From assembly GCA_002477565.1 (NCBI GenBank), contig DLQL01000087.1, positions 1 to 17,805 of the forward strand: 17,805 bases of DNA, in the 5' to 3' direction. Of this stretch, positions 7,096 through 14,088 are shown one piece after another. Source of the DNA: Flavobacteriaceae bacterium UBA7433 (GTDB lineage Bacteria; Bacteroidota; Bacteroidia; Flavobacteriales; Flavobacteriaceae). A program made the position numbers and the translations under genes. The notes below the pieces were generated by a model. That model saw only the letters and a program-made list of their open reading frames with translations, was not told the DNA's origin and made no database searches. Positions within the stretch are counted from its first letter, which is position 1. The number at the start of each line of letters is the position of its first letter.

Positions 7096-8850
7096 ATGAA
7101 GGCTTTAAGATACGTTCATAAATATTTTTACAAATACAAATATCGCCTGTTGGCAGGTATTATCATCTCCATACTCTCTCGGTACTTGGCTGTCAAGGTC
7201 CCTGAAATTGTAAAAAACTCCATCAACATCGCTGACGAGTACCGCACTGGAATTGTCACTGACTTGGCTTATGTCAAAGACGAACTGCTTTACAACATTG
7301 CTTTGATTGTGGGTTTGGCCATCCTCTCTGGTTTTTTTACTTTTTTAATGCGACAAACCATCATTGTCACCTCAAGACTCATAGAGTTTGATTTGAAAAA
7401 CGAAATTTTCAAACAATACGAACGTTTGTCAGTCAATTTTTACAAAAAAAACAGAACGGGAGATTTGATGAATCGCATCAGTGAAGATGTCGGAAAAGTA
7501 CGCATGTACTTTGGCCCTGCTGTCATGTACACAATCAATATGTTGGTGCTTTTCTCAGTGGCTGTCTTTAAAATGTTAAAAATAGACACCACCCTGACCT
7601 TTTACACCTTGCTTCCCTTTCCATTGTTATCGTTGTCCATTTTTGTATTGAGCAAGGTCATCAACAAGCGCAGTACCATTGTACAAGAATACTTGTCCAA
7701 ACTCACCACCTTCGGTCAAGAAGTGTTTTCTGGCATCAACGTGATCAAATCCTACACGATAGAAAACAGCACCATCGAAGATTTCAATACTTTGGCAGAA
7801 AAAAGCAAAGAAAAAAACATTCATTTGTTCAAAGCGCAAGCCTTGTTTTTTCCCTTGATGATTTTGTTGATTGGAATCAGCAACCTGACGGTCTTATACA
7901 TTGGAGGCATGCAATACATCCATGGAATCATCAGCATTGGGACCATCGCAGAATTCATCATGTATGTAAACATGCTTACTTGGCCTGTCGCAGTTGTAGG
8001 CTGGGTCACTTCTACCATACAACAAGCAGAAGCATCCCAAAAGAGAATCAACGAATTCTTACAACAACAACCCGAGATCGTCAGTGGTGATTTTTTACCG
8101 GATGCCCTTGGTGGAAAAGTCACTTTTGAAAATGTGAGTTTGACCTATGACGACACGGACATCACCGCATTAAACAACATCAGTTTTACGGTTGAAAAAG
8201 GAGAAACTATAGCCATCCTAGGAAAAACCGGAGGGGGCAAATCATCCATTTTAAATTTGATTGCTCGGTTATACGATCCGACGAGTGGAACAGTAAGTAT
8301 CGACGGGGTCAACCTCAAAAAAATGGACACCCACCTCTTGAGAAAACACATCGGTTTTGTTCCCCAAGATCCTTTTTTGTTTTCTGACAGCATTGAAAAC
8401 AACATCCGATTTGGCGCAGAGGAAGCCGACCAAATACGCATAGAAAACGCAGCAAAAAATGCGGCCATCCACGAAAACATTGAGCGCTTTAAAAAACGGT
8501 ACAAAACAATTTTAGGAGAAAGGGGATTGACTGTTTCTGGTGGACAAAAACAACGTATATCCATCGCCAGGGCTTTGATCAAAGACCCCGATATTTTGAT
8601 TTTTGACGACTGCTTGTCCGCAGTAGACACCGAAACTGAAGAGGCAATTCTAATGAATTTAAAAACAATCTCTGCCAACAAAACTACTTTTATTGTAAGT
8701 CACCGTATTTCTTCAGTAAAATACGCGGATAAAATTATTGTTTTGGATCAAGGACAAATCGTACAAGAGGGCATTCATGAAAAATTGGTTCGAGAACCTG
8801 GCTATTATCAAGAATTTTACAATCAGCAACTTTTAGAAAAAGAGCATTGA
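7096..8850 (+). CDS. ABC exporter half-transporter (MsbA/MdlA-like) with Asp at the catalytic Glu position
   Basis: This 584-residue protein combines an ABC type-1 exporter membrane domain (six helices, about 17-320) with an ATPase domain (about 340-580), so it works as a dimer in the inner membrane. Visible motifs are Walker A GKTGGGKSS (376-384), Q-loop Q424, signature VSGGQ (480-484), Walker B LIFDD (501-505), D-loop SAVD (508-511) and switch H536. The residue after the Walker B aspartate is D505 where active exporters have glutamate. The segment FDDCLSAVDTETE resembles the degenerate-site subunits of heterodimeric exporters such as MdlA and BmrC. No partner half is encoded here, and the substrate (lipid or drug) cannot be told. 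I chose the ATG at 7096; the frame is open to 6991, but that extension would cover the candidate promoter. Confidence 0.92.
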   Translation: MKALRYVHKYFYKYKYRLLAGIIISILSRYLAVKVPEIVKNSINIADEYRTGIVTDLAYVKDELLYNIALIVGLAILSGFFTFLMRQTIIVTSRLIEFDLKNEIFKQYERLSVNFYKKNRTGDLMNRISEDVGKVRMYFGPAVMYTINMLVLFSVAVFKMLKIDTTLTFYTLLPFPLLSLSIFVLSKVINKRSTIVQEYLSKLTTFGQEVFSGINVIKSYTIENSTIEDFNTLAEKSKEKNIHLFKAQALFFPLMILLIGISNLTVLYIGGMQYIHGIISIGTIAEFIMYVNMLTWPVAVVGWVTSTIQQAEASQKRINEFLQQQPEIVSGDFLPDALGGKVTFENVSLTYDDTDITALNNISFTVEKGETIAILGKTGGGKSSILNLIARLYDPTSGTVSIDGVNLKKMDTHLLRKHIGFVPQDPFLFSDSIENNIRFGAEEADQIRIENAAKNAAIHENIERFKKRYKTILGERGLTVSGGQKQRISIARALIKDPDILIFDDCLSAVDTETEEAILMNLKTISANKTTFIVSHRISSVKYADKIIVLDQGQIVQEGIHEKLVREPGYYQEFYNQQLLEKEH

Positions 8851-8878
8851 TATATCAACATAAAAGAAAATTATTTTA

Positions 8879-8907
8879 TAGATTTGTGTATCCTCCATTT
8901 ATTTTTG
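8879..8907 (+). promoter_or_regulatory. candidate promoter region of the PUR-family gene (two possible -7 boxes)
   Basis: Two exact matches to TAnnTTTG occur between the ABC gene and the PUR-family gene: TAGATTTG at 8879-8886 and TATTTTTG at 8900-8907, with the ATG at 8932. Neither has a TTTG at the ideal -33 distance. A TTTG at 8883-8886 is only 13 nt before the second box. At least one is likely used, since the 81-nt gap suggests separate expression from the ABC gene. Confidence 0.4.
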
Positions 8908-8931
8908 AAATTTAACCGTTAAAAAAAAGAC

Positions 8932-9300
8932 ATGAAAGAGCACACGGAACAAGAAGAGATATTTTCACAAATATTGAGAGCAGGAAGAAGAACTTATTTT
9001 TTTGATGTAAGAGCCACCAAAGCTGGTGACTACTACCTCACTGTTACTGAGAGTAAAAAATTTACCCATGATGATGGATCCTTCCATTACCAAAAACACA
9101 AGATTTATCTTTACAAAGAAGATTTCAAAGAGTTCAACGAAATGTTGGCCGCAGCCACGGATTACATCTTAAAAGAAAAAGGATTGGAAGTGATCAGTGA
9201 CCGCCATCAAAAAGATTTCAAAAAAGAAGAAATCCAAACAGGCAGTGACGAAAACACAAAAACAACTTCATTTACAGATGTGAATTTTGAAGACATTTGA
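8932..9300 (+). CDS. PUR-family nucleic-acid-binding protein (DUF3276)
   Basis: The 122-residue protein matches the small PUR-domain (DUF3276) family found throughout Bacteroidota and in spirochetes, where members such as BpuR bind single-stranded DNA or RNA. The diagnostic segments are RTYFFDVRATKAGDYYLTVTESKK (20-43) and HKIYLYKEDFKEFNEML (around 56-72), giving the beta-beta-beta-beta-alpha layout of a PUR repeat. Two such chains normally dimerise to form a full PUR fold. The C-terminal 35 residues are charged and low in complexity (KKEE, DENTKTT) and probably disordered. It is expressed on its own or after the ABC gene, and is closed by a very strong terminator at 9347-9388. Confidence 0.88.
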   Translation: MKEHTEQEEIFSQILRAGRRTYFFDVRATKAGDYYLTVTESKKFTHDDGSFHYQKHKIYLYKEDFKEFNEMLAAATDYILKEKGLEVISDRHQKDFKKEEIQTGSDENTKTTSFTDVNFEDI

Positions 9301-9346
9301 TGTATTGTAAATGAGTTCCTTTGTTTGCACATCGCAAAAAATGGCC

Positions 9347-9388
9347 AAAAAAAAGCTCAAATGGAAGTTTCCATTTGAGCTTTTTTTT
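9347..9388. terminator. bidirectional intrinsic terminator between PUR-family gene and PAP2 gene
   Basis: A perfect 19-bp inverted repeat (9347-9365 with 9370-9388) surrounds an AGTT loop. The GC-containing core AGCTCAAATGGA is flanked by eight As on the left and by eight paired Ts on the right. It lies 46 nt after the plus-strand PUR gene and 9 nt after the end of the minus-strand PAP2 gene, so it should end both converging transcripts. Confidence 0.93.
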
Positions 9389-9397
9389 TAATTTTTC

Positions 9398-9967
9398 TTA
9401 CAAAACCTTGTCAAAATATCGAAATTCAAACCATCGAAACAATTTATATGCACCATAGCCAATGCTCATACCAACAGCTGCACCTGCAAGAATATCTATC
9501 GGATAATGAACGCCCAAATACAACCTACTGTAGGCAAAAACCAAGGGAAACAACACAAAGAATTTGATGTATTTGAAATGGTTTCGCAGCAACAAAATGA
9601 CAAAGACAGCCACCGCTGTAGATGTGGTTGCATGCCCAGAAGTAAAACTGTAGCTCTGAGGTCGAATAAAAACGCGCAAATGCTCGACGACTAAGGGGTC
9701 GTTGATCGGTCGCAAGCGTTTGAAAATCACGCGAATCATGTTGGTGAATTGATCAGAAAACGCAATCAACAGCGCGGTAAAAAAAAGAAGAAAAAGCCAT
9801 TTTTTCCAACCTAAATACCGCAATAACAAAAAAAGCACCACCACAAACAAGGGAACCCAATTGAATTGTTTCGTTGCGTACAGCCAAAAGGAATCCCATT
9901 GTTCTGAGCCCAACCCATTCAAAAACACCAACATATTTTTGTCAAATTTCAACAAAGTTTCGAACAT
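9398..9967 (-). CDS. PAP2-family membrane phosphatase
   Basis: The 189-residue integral membrane protein belongs to the type 2 phosphatidic acid phosphatase family, which removes phosphate from lipids such as phosphatidate, undecaprenyl diphosphate or lipid A on the outer face of the inner membrane. The three catalytic motifs are present: R79-x6-R86-P87 (KxxxxxxRP with arginine for lysine), SGH at 110-112, and S147-R148-x5-H154-x3-D158. About five to six hydrophobic helices are visible. The ATG at 9965-9967 shares one base with the stop codon of the upstream cyclophilin-FKBP gene (TGATG), indicating coupling. The in-frame TTG one codon earlier is a less likely start. It is the last gene of the foldase operon and is closed by the terminator at 9347-9388. 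The substrate cannot be inferred. Confidence 0.9.
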   Translation of the reverse strand: MFETLLKFDKNMLVFLNGLGSEQWDSFWLYATKQFNWVPLFVVVLFLLLRYLGWKKWLFLLFFTALLIAFSDQFTNMIRVIFKRLRPINDPLVVEHLRVFIRPQSYSFTSGHATTSTAVAVFVILLLRNHFKYIKFFVLFPLVFAYSRLYLGVHYPIDILAGAAVGMSIGYGAYKLFRWFEFRYFDKVL

Positions 9968-11004
9968 CAATCTTCTATTTTTATAATTTCTATATCAAAA
10001 ACCAAACTTGCTTTTGGAGGAATCATTCCAAACCCCTTGGCTCCATAGGCAAGCGAATAGGGAATAAAAAGTCGGGCACTTCCACCCTCTTCAAGTTGCT
10101 GAACCCCTAATGTCCACCCCTCGATGACACGATCTACACCTACGACAAAATTAAAAGTTTCACTGCGGGAAAGCGAACTATCAAAAATAGCACCGTGTGC
10201 ATAATAGCCCGTGTAGTGCACTCGGATACGATTCCCCTCACGAACACGTTTGCCATTGCCCTTATTCAGGTGTATTATTTTCAAACCAGAAGGCAATACA
10301 AGCGCTTGGCTTTCCTTCATTTTTTTTGAAAACAGCATGCTGTCTTTGGCTTGTTTTTTCTTTTTCAACACTTCCAATTCCAGCATTGTGTTCAAGGTAG
10401 TTTGAAAGGTTTTAACCGCGTCAAAAGCTTTTGCTTCTTTGCCTATCCTCAAAATTTTCACGCGTTGCATCAGGTCTCCTTGACGAATCGAATCCAGCAA
10501 ATCCATTCCAATGACCACTTTGCCAAAAACTGAATGTTTCCCGTCCAACCAAGGAGTTTCTTTGTGGGTGATAAAAAACTGACTCCCATTGGTATTGGGC
10601 CCAGAATTGGCCATTGACAACACGCCTCTTCGATTGTGTTTGAAAAGCAATTCTCCTTTTGAATTTCTAGGAAATTCATCTGCAAATTTAAAACCGGGAT
10701 CGCCCGATCCATTTCGTCGGATATCTCCCCCTTGCAACATAAAATTTGGAATAACCCTATGAAAAGGCAAACCGTCGTAAAACTTTTTGCCCTTTAGAGA
10801 ATCTGTGACATTGGGATTCTCTCCTTCTGTCAAAGAGACAAAATTAGCAACAGTCAAAGGGGTTTCTTTGTAGTTTAGTTCTGCAATCAGATCTCCACTG
10901 CTTGTCTTAAAAAACGCGTACAGTCCATCTTCTAAATTCGTGGACTGCTCGCAAGAGAGCAGCAAACCAATCCATACAAAACAAATAATTTTAGTTCGCT
11001 TCAT
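9967..11004 (-). CDS. dual-family immunophilin: cyclophilin-FKBP fusion lipoprotein
   Basis: The 345-residue lipoprotein carries two unrelated prolyl-isomerase folds. The signal peptide ends in a lipobox at C18 (GLLLSCEQ). A cyclophilin domain follows (about 30-188) with the catalytic arginine R83 in FHRVIPNFMLQGGD, NGSQFFIT (139-146) and the cyclosporin-contact tryptophan W152 in PWLDGKH. A charged helical linker (about 195-235, KKKKQAKDS) leads to a FKBP domain (about 238-345) with VHYTGYY, FDSS (274-277), VIEGW (W297), AYGAKG and LVFDIEI. All the usual FKBP pocket residues are kept. Cyclophilin-then-FKBP fusions are known from flavobacteria. It should fold proteins in the periplasm or at the outer membrane. 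It starts 8 nt after the short FKBP gene and overlaps the PAP2 start by one base. Confidence 0.93.
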   Translation of the reverse strand: MKRTKIICFVWIGLLLSCEQSTNLEDGLYAFFKTSSGDLIAELNYKETPLTVANFVSLTEGENPNVTDSLKGKKFYDGLPFHRVIPNFMLQGGDIRRNGSGDPGFKFADEFPRNSKGELLFKHNRRGVLSMANSGPNTNGSQFFITHKETPWLDGKHSVFGKVVIGMDLLDSIRQGDLMQRVKILRIGKEAKAFDAVKTFQTTLNTMLELEVLKKKKQAKDSMLFSKKMKESQALVLPSGLKIIHLNKGNGKRVREGNRIRVHYTGYYAHGAIFDSSLSRSETFNFVVGVDRVIEGWTLGVQQLEEGGSARLFIPYSLAYGAKGFGMIPPKASLVFDIEIIKIED

Positions 11005-11012
11005 CTCTGTTT

Positions 11013-11486
11013 TTAAAGGATTTGTATCAGTTCCACCTCAAAAATCAAAGCAGAATAAGGGGGAATCCCCCCTCTGCCTTGAGCGCCATAAGCTAAATTG
11101 TGGGGAATGTACAGCTTGAAAATGGCTCCAGGCTTCATGAGCTGCAATCCCTCTGTCCATCCTTGAATTACGCGATTCAAGCCAAAAGTAATGGATGTAC
11201 CTCGGTCTACAGAACTGTCAAAAACGCGCCCATCGATAAAAGCACCGTGGTAATGAACTTCTACCGATGAATTTCCTGTAGGAGGTGCACCCGCTCCTTC
11301 TTTCAGTACTTTGTATTGCAAGCCGCTTTGGGTAGTCAACACCCCTGTAGCGGAGGCATTATTTTCTAAAAAAGCCATCCCTTCTGCCTTGTTTTCGACA
11401 TGCAAAATAGCATTGTCTTGCTTGTTTTCACAAGAGTTGAACACAACAAAAAGAACAAAAGGGAGGGTGATTTTTAGAATTCTCAT
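11013..11486 (-). CDS. short FKBP-type peptidyl-prolyl isomerase, lipoprotein
   Basis: The 157-residue protein has a lipoprotein signal peptide with lipobox C19 (VFNSCENK), a short stalk, and one complete FKBP domain (about 50-157). Pocket residues are intact: Y79 in VHYHG, F89-D90, F101, V106-I107, W110 in VIQGW, Y133 in AYGAQG and F149. The segment MAFLENNASATGVLTTQSGLQY just before the domain matches the same region of the upstream FKBP (LQFLEANKNKEGVLTTESGLQY), so the two are tandem paralogues. This one lacks the helical dimerisation domain. It starts 2 nt after the stop of that gene and ends 8 nt before the cyclophilin-FKBP gene. Expected role: periplasmic prolyl isomerisation of exported proteins. 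Confidence 0.93.
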   Translation of the reverse strand: MRILKITLPFVLFVVFNSCENKQDNAILHVENKAEGMAFLENNASATGVLTTQSGLQYKVLKEGAGAPPTGNSSVEVHYHGAFIDGRVFDSSVDRGTSITFGLNRVIQGWTEGLQLMKPGAIFKLYIPHNLAYGAQGRGGIPPYSALIFEVELIQIL

Positions 11487-11488
11487 AT

Positions 11489-12442
11489 TTATTTGTTGAT
11501 TTTAATCAACTCTACATCAAAGACCAAGGGCATAAAAGGTTTGATTACACCGCCTCTTGGATTCGCTCCATAGGCCAATTCTTGAGGGATAAAGAATTTG
11601 AATTTGGCACCTTCTCCCATCAATTGCAACCCTTCTGTCCATCCCTTAATCACTTGATTCAATCCGAATGAAGAAGGTTCTCCACGATCTACGGAACTGT
11701 CAAATACAACGCCTTCAGGAGTCGTTCCATGATAGTGTACCGTCACATTGTCCGTAGCAGATGGCTTGTTATTGCTTCCTTCTTTGACAACGATGTATTG
11801 CAAACCACTCTCGGTAGTCAAAACACCTTCTTTGTTTTTGTTTGCTTCTAAAAATTGAAGTCCCGCTTCTTTTTGAACGAGCGCATCGGCTTCGCTTTTC
11901 TTTTTGAAATAATTTGTCAAAATACCATTGATGTCTTTTACTTCCAGCAGTACTTTTAAAGAATCTCCTGCTTCTTCATACCCTTGAATAAAGAGAGCGT
12001 CTTTTACTTCTTTGAAATTGGGTTTCATTCGGTAAGACATGTCCAATCCCAAGGCATAACTTACGGTGTCTGCTTCAGTCAAAAGTTCACTGGTCTTGTT
12101 GGAATTGACAGCAATATCGGGAGCTGTTCCAGTAGTATCCTGTGCTTGTGCCATGGCTTTTTGTTGCTTCTTCATAAAAAAGGACCTCAAAATACCGTTG
12201 ATTTCCTCTTTTTGAATTTTTACACTTGTAGAGTCTGCAGCATCTTTATACCCCTGAACAAAAGCGAGGTTGTTGGCGTTTTTAAAGTTTTCGGCAATTT
12301 TGGTTGCCATGTCCAATCCCAAAGCATAGCTCACAGAGTCTAAATCTGTTGCTAAATTGTCTTGTCTTTTTTTATTTTCGCAGGAGGCAAAAGCAATCGT
12401 TGCAGCCAATATTCCCAAGTGAGTGATGTGTTTGATTTTCAT
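11489..12442 (-). CDS. FKBP-type isomerase lipoprotein with duplicated FkpA/Mip-like N-terminal domain
   Basis: The 317-residue protein has a lipobox at C21 (IAFASCENK) and a C-terminal FKBP domain (about 205-317) with intact pocket residues, including VHYHG, FDSSVDRG, VIKGW and AYGA. Between them lie two copies of the FkpA/Mip-type N-terminal domain, at about 34-93 and 124-183. Both begin with VSYALGLDM (37-45 and 127-135), continue with F-x-QGY (61-65, 151-155) and end with INGIL (81-85, 171-175). The offset is exactly 90 residues. In FkpA and Mip a single such domain forms the dimer interface, so this protein may be an internally paired or unusually long chaperone arm. A Q/A/T-rich linker joins the copies. 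It starts 11 nt after gldI and ends 2 nt before the short FKBP. Confidence 0.92.
   Translation of the reverse strand: MKIKHITHLGILAATIAFASCENKKRQDNLATDLDSVSYALGLDMATKIAENFKNANNLAFVQGYKDAADSTSVKIQKEEINGILRSFFMKKQQKAMAQAQDTTGTAPDIAVNSNKTSELLTEADTVSYALGLDMSYRMKPNFKEVKDALFIQGYEEAGDSLKVLLEVKDINGILTNYFKKKSEADALVQKEAGLQFLEANKNKEGVLTTESGLQYIVVKEGSNNKPSATDNVTVHYHGTTPEGVVFDSSVDRGEPSSFGLNQVIKGWTEGLQLMGEGAKFKFFIPQELAYGANPRGGVIKPFMPLVFDVELIKINK
11894..12343 (-). repeat. internal tandem duplication encoding two Mip-like domains
   Basis: Repeat units lie at about 12164-12343 and 11894-12073, offset by exactly 270 bp. At the DNA level the best-conserved stretch, 12308-12334 against 12038-12064, matches at 24 of 27 bases by eye. 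The codon-level similarity suggests a fairly recent duplication or strong selection on these residues. Confidence 0.85.
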
Positions 12443-12453
12443 ATAGTTTTTAT

Positions 12454-12984
12454 TTATTTGATTGATATTAATTTAATTCTACAGACGATGGGCTGGTTGG
12501 GGCCGATGTTGAATTCCAAATTCCCTTTTGAGCGATACGCCACAAAAGAAGAAAAAACAAATTGCATTTCTTCTCCCAAACGCATGATTTTGATTCCTTC
12601 TTGAAGGCCTTTCATACGGTGTTCTTTATCAACTACATAGGACTGAATGCCCAGCGCTTCTTTGGACACCAAAACAGTTCCATCCAAACTTTGAATTTCT
12701 TGCTCATAAAACACCTGATTTCCTTTATAAGGATGGGGTTTTGAGCTGTTTTTGTGGAGGTAGCAATACCAAAAGCCTTTGTTTGAGTTGATGTAGTCGT
12801 GTAAAGAGTCTTTTGCGACAAAACGTTTTATATAGGCTTGTTCTAGGGCAACGATCTTTTTATTTAAAGTTACGGATTTTTCAAGAACTGGTGTTGAACT
12901 CTTTACAATAGGTCTTCTGGGACTTGGTGAGTTGCAAGCCAAAAAGAATGCAAAAAAAAGTAAGACAAGAATATTAGGATTCAT
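12454..12984 (-). CDS. gldI: GldI-like gliding-motility FKBP-family lipoprotein
   Basis: GldI is a lipoprotein with FKBP similarity required for gliding in Flavobacterium johnsoniae. This 176-residue protein has the expected lipobox (C17, FFLACNSP), followed by the proline/arginine-rich SPRRPI segment that I associate with GldI and a divergent FKBP fold (about 85-175, with GLQEGIKIMRLGEEM). Aligned to the FKBPs next door, several pocket residues are replaced: the Phe-Asp pair by L105-V106, the central Trp by L127 and the last-strand Phe by C168. Y150 is kept. Isomerase activity is therefore doubtful. It overlaps the nrnA-like gene by 11 nt and precedes the FKBP tandem by 11 nt. Assignment as GldI rests on the motif, the divergent fold and the DHH neighbour. 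Confidence 0.8.
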   Translation of the reverse strand: MNPNILVLLFFAFFLACNSPSPRRPIVKSSTPVLEKSVTLNKKIVALEQAYIKRFVAKDSLHDYINSNKGFWYCYLHKNSSKPHPYKGNQVFYEQEIQSLDGTVLVSKEALGIQSYVVDKEHRMKGLQEGIKIMRLGEEMQFVFSSFVAYRSKGNLEFNIGPNQPIVCRIKLISIK

Positions 12985-14005
12985 AAGACTCTGCTATAGC
13001 TTCTTTATACGTTGGCAAAAGGCTGACAAACCTTTCCACAGTTGTCTTCAAAGAACTTGTTGACCTTCCTCCTGCGGCATTGTCATGCCCCCCTCCTTGG
13101 AAGTGATTTCTTGAAAATTGATTTACTGAAAAACGCCCCTTTGAGCGGAAAGATATTTTCACAATGTTTTGATCTGAATCTTCTATAAAAATTGCAGACA
13201 TGTAAATTCCTTTTAAGGAAAGTCCATAATTGACCAATCCTTCAGTGTCTCCTTTTTGATAGTTGCAATTTTCCAATTCTGTGACCGACAGCGTCATGTA
13301 GGCGGTGTGACTTTCTTGCAAAACCACCATGTTGGTCAAAGCGATTCCCATCAATTCCAGTCTACTAGTAGTATTGGTATTGAATACGCGGTCGTGAATC
13401 ATCGCATTGTCTGCACCTTTGGCAATCAAATCAGCCACCACTCGGTGGGTTAGAGCCGTTGTGGATGAAAAACGAAAAGACCCTGTGTCAGTCATGATGC
13501 CTGCATACAAACAAGAAGCTATTGCAGCGTCAATGCTGTTCAAATCTCCGAGCGTGTCAATAAAGTGATACACCATCTGACAGGTCGCGCAAATGGACGT
13601 GTCGGAATAGACAAACTCGGATAGTGGTTCTGGTTGCTGGTGATGGTCTATCATCACAAAAGTTCCCGTATAGCTTTCCAAAACTGCCTGCATGGTTTCC
13701 CCCACTCTGTGCAGTGCGTTGAAATCCAATATAAAAAGGATGTTGGACTCTAAAATTGCTTTTTTGGACTGTTGGTTTTGCTTGTCAAATTTCAAGGTCG
13801 TTTCGGCACCGGGAAGCCACTGCAGAAAAGCAGGCGCCTCGTTGGGCAAAACTGTCTGTACTGTGTGTCCTTTACTCTTTAAATAATGCTGCATCGCCAA
13901 TGAAGACCCAATGGCATCTCCATCCGGGTTCCGGTGGGTCACCAAACTGATCTTTTGAGGTGTGGAAAGTATTTTTTTTAAGGCACTTATTGACTGTGAA
14001 TTCAT
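12974..14005 (-). CDS. DHH-family phosphoesterase, NrnA-like (nanoRNase / pAp phosphatase)
   Basis: The 343-residue cytoplasmic enzyme has the DHH domain followed by DHHA1. Metal-binding residues are H24, D28 and D30 (THRNPDGDAIGSS), D94 (LDFN), the D120-H121-H122 triad (IDHHQQ) and D173 (TDTGSFRF). The C-terminal GGGHDNAAGG motif binds substrate. NrnA enzymes degrade 2-5-nt RNAs from the 5' end and convert 3'-phosphoadenosine 5'-phosphate to AMP. Other DHH-DHHA1 enzymes cleave cyclic-dinucleotide products such as pApA, so the substrate is not certain. The first gene of the foldase operon, it overlaps gldI by 11 nt. The ATG is at 14003-14005. Confidence 0.92.
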   Translation of the reverse strand: MNSQSISALKKILSTPQKISLVTHRNPDGDAIGSSLAMQHYLKSKGHTVQTVLPNEAPAFLQWLPGAETTLKFDKQNQQSKKAILESNILFILDFNALHRVGETMQAVLESYTGTFVMIDHHQQPEPLSEFVYSDTSICATCQMVYHFIDTLGDLNSIDAAIASCLYAGIMTDTGSFRFSSTTALTHRVVADLIAKGADNAMIHDRVFNTNTTSRLELMGIALTNMVVLQESHTAYMTLSVTELENCNYQKGDTEGLVNYGLSLKGIYMSAIFIEDSDQNIVKISFRSKGRFSVNQFSRNHFQGGGHDNAAGGRSTSSLKTTVERFVSLLPTYKEAIAESYES

Positions 14006-14011
14006 AAGTCG

Positions 14012-14046
14012 CGAATATACAATAATAAAAGAAAATAAATTTCAAA
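14012..14046 (-). promoter_or_regulatory. weak candidate promoter for the nrnA-gldI-foldase operon
   Basis: On the minus strand, TTTG (14043-14046) is followed after 23 nt by TATATTCG (14012-14019), one base off TAnnTTTG. The spacing is at the upper limit, and the -7 box ends only 6 nt before the ATG, implying an almost leaderless message. That makes this uncertain. Confidence 0.25.
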
Positions 14047-14088
14047 GGTTCCGTTAATTAAATGATAAAAAACGATTGACATCCCTTG

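Noticed and set aside
8145..8681. Long open frame on the minus strand (178 codons) inside the ABC exporter gene
   Set aside because: It is antisense to the intact ATPase domain, has no recognisable domain and has low-quality composition rich in Ser, Met and Phe; it is a shadow of the real gene.
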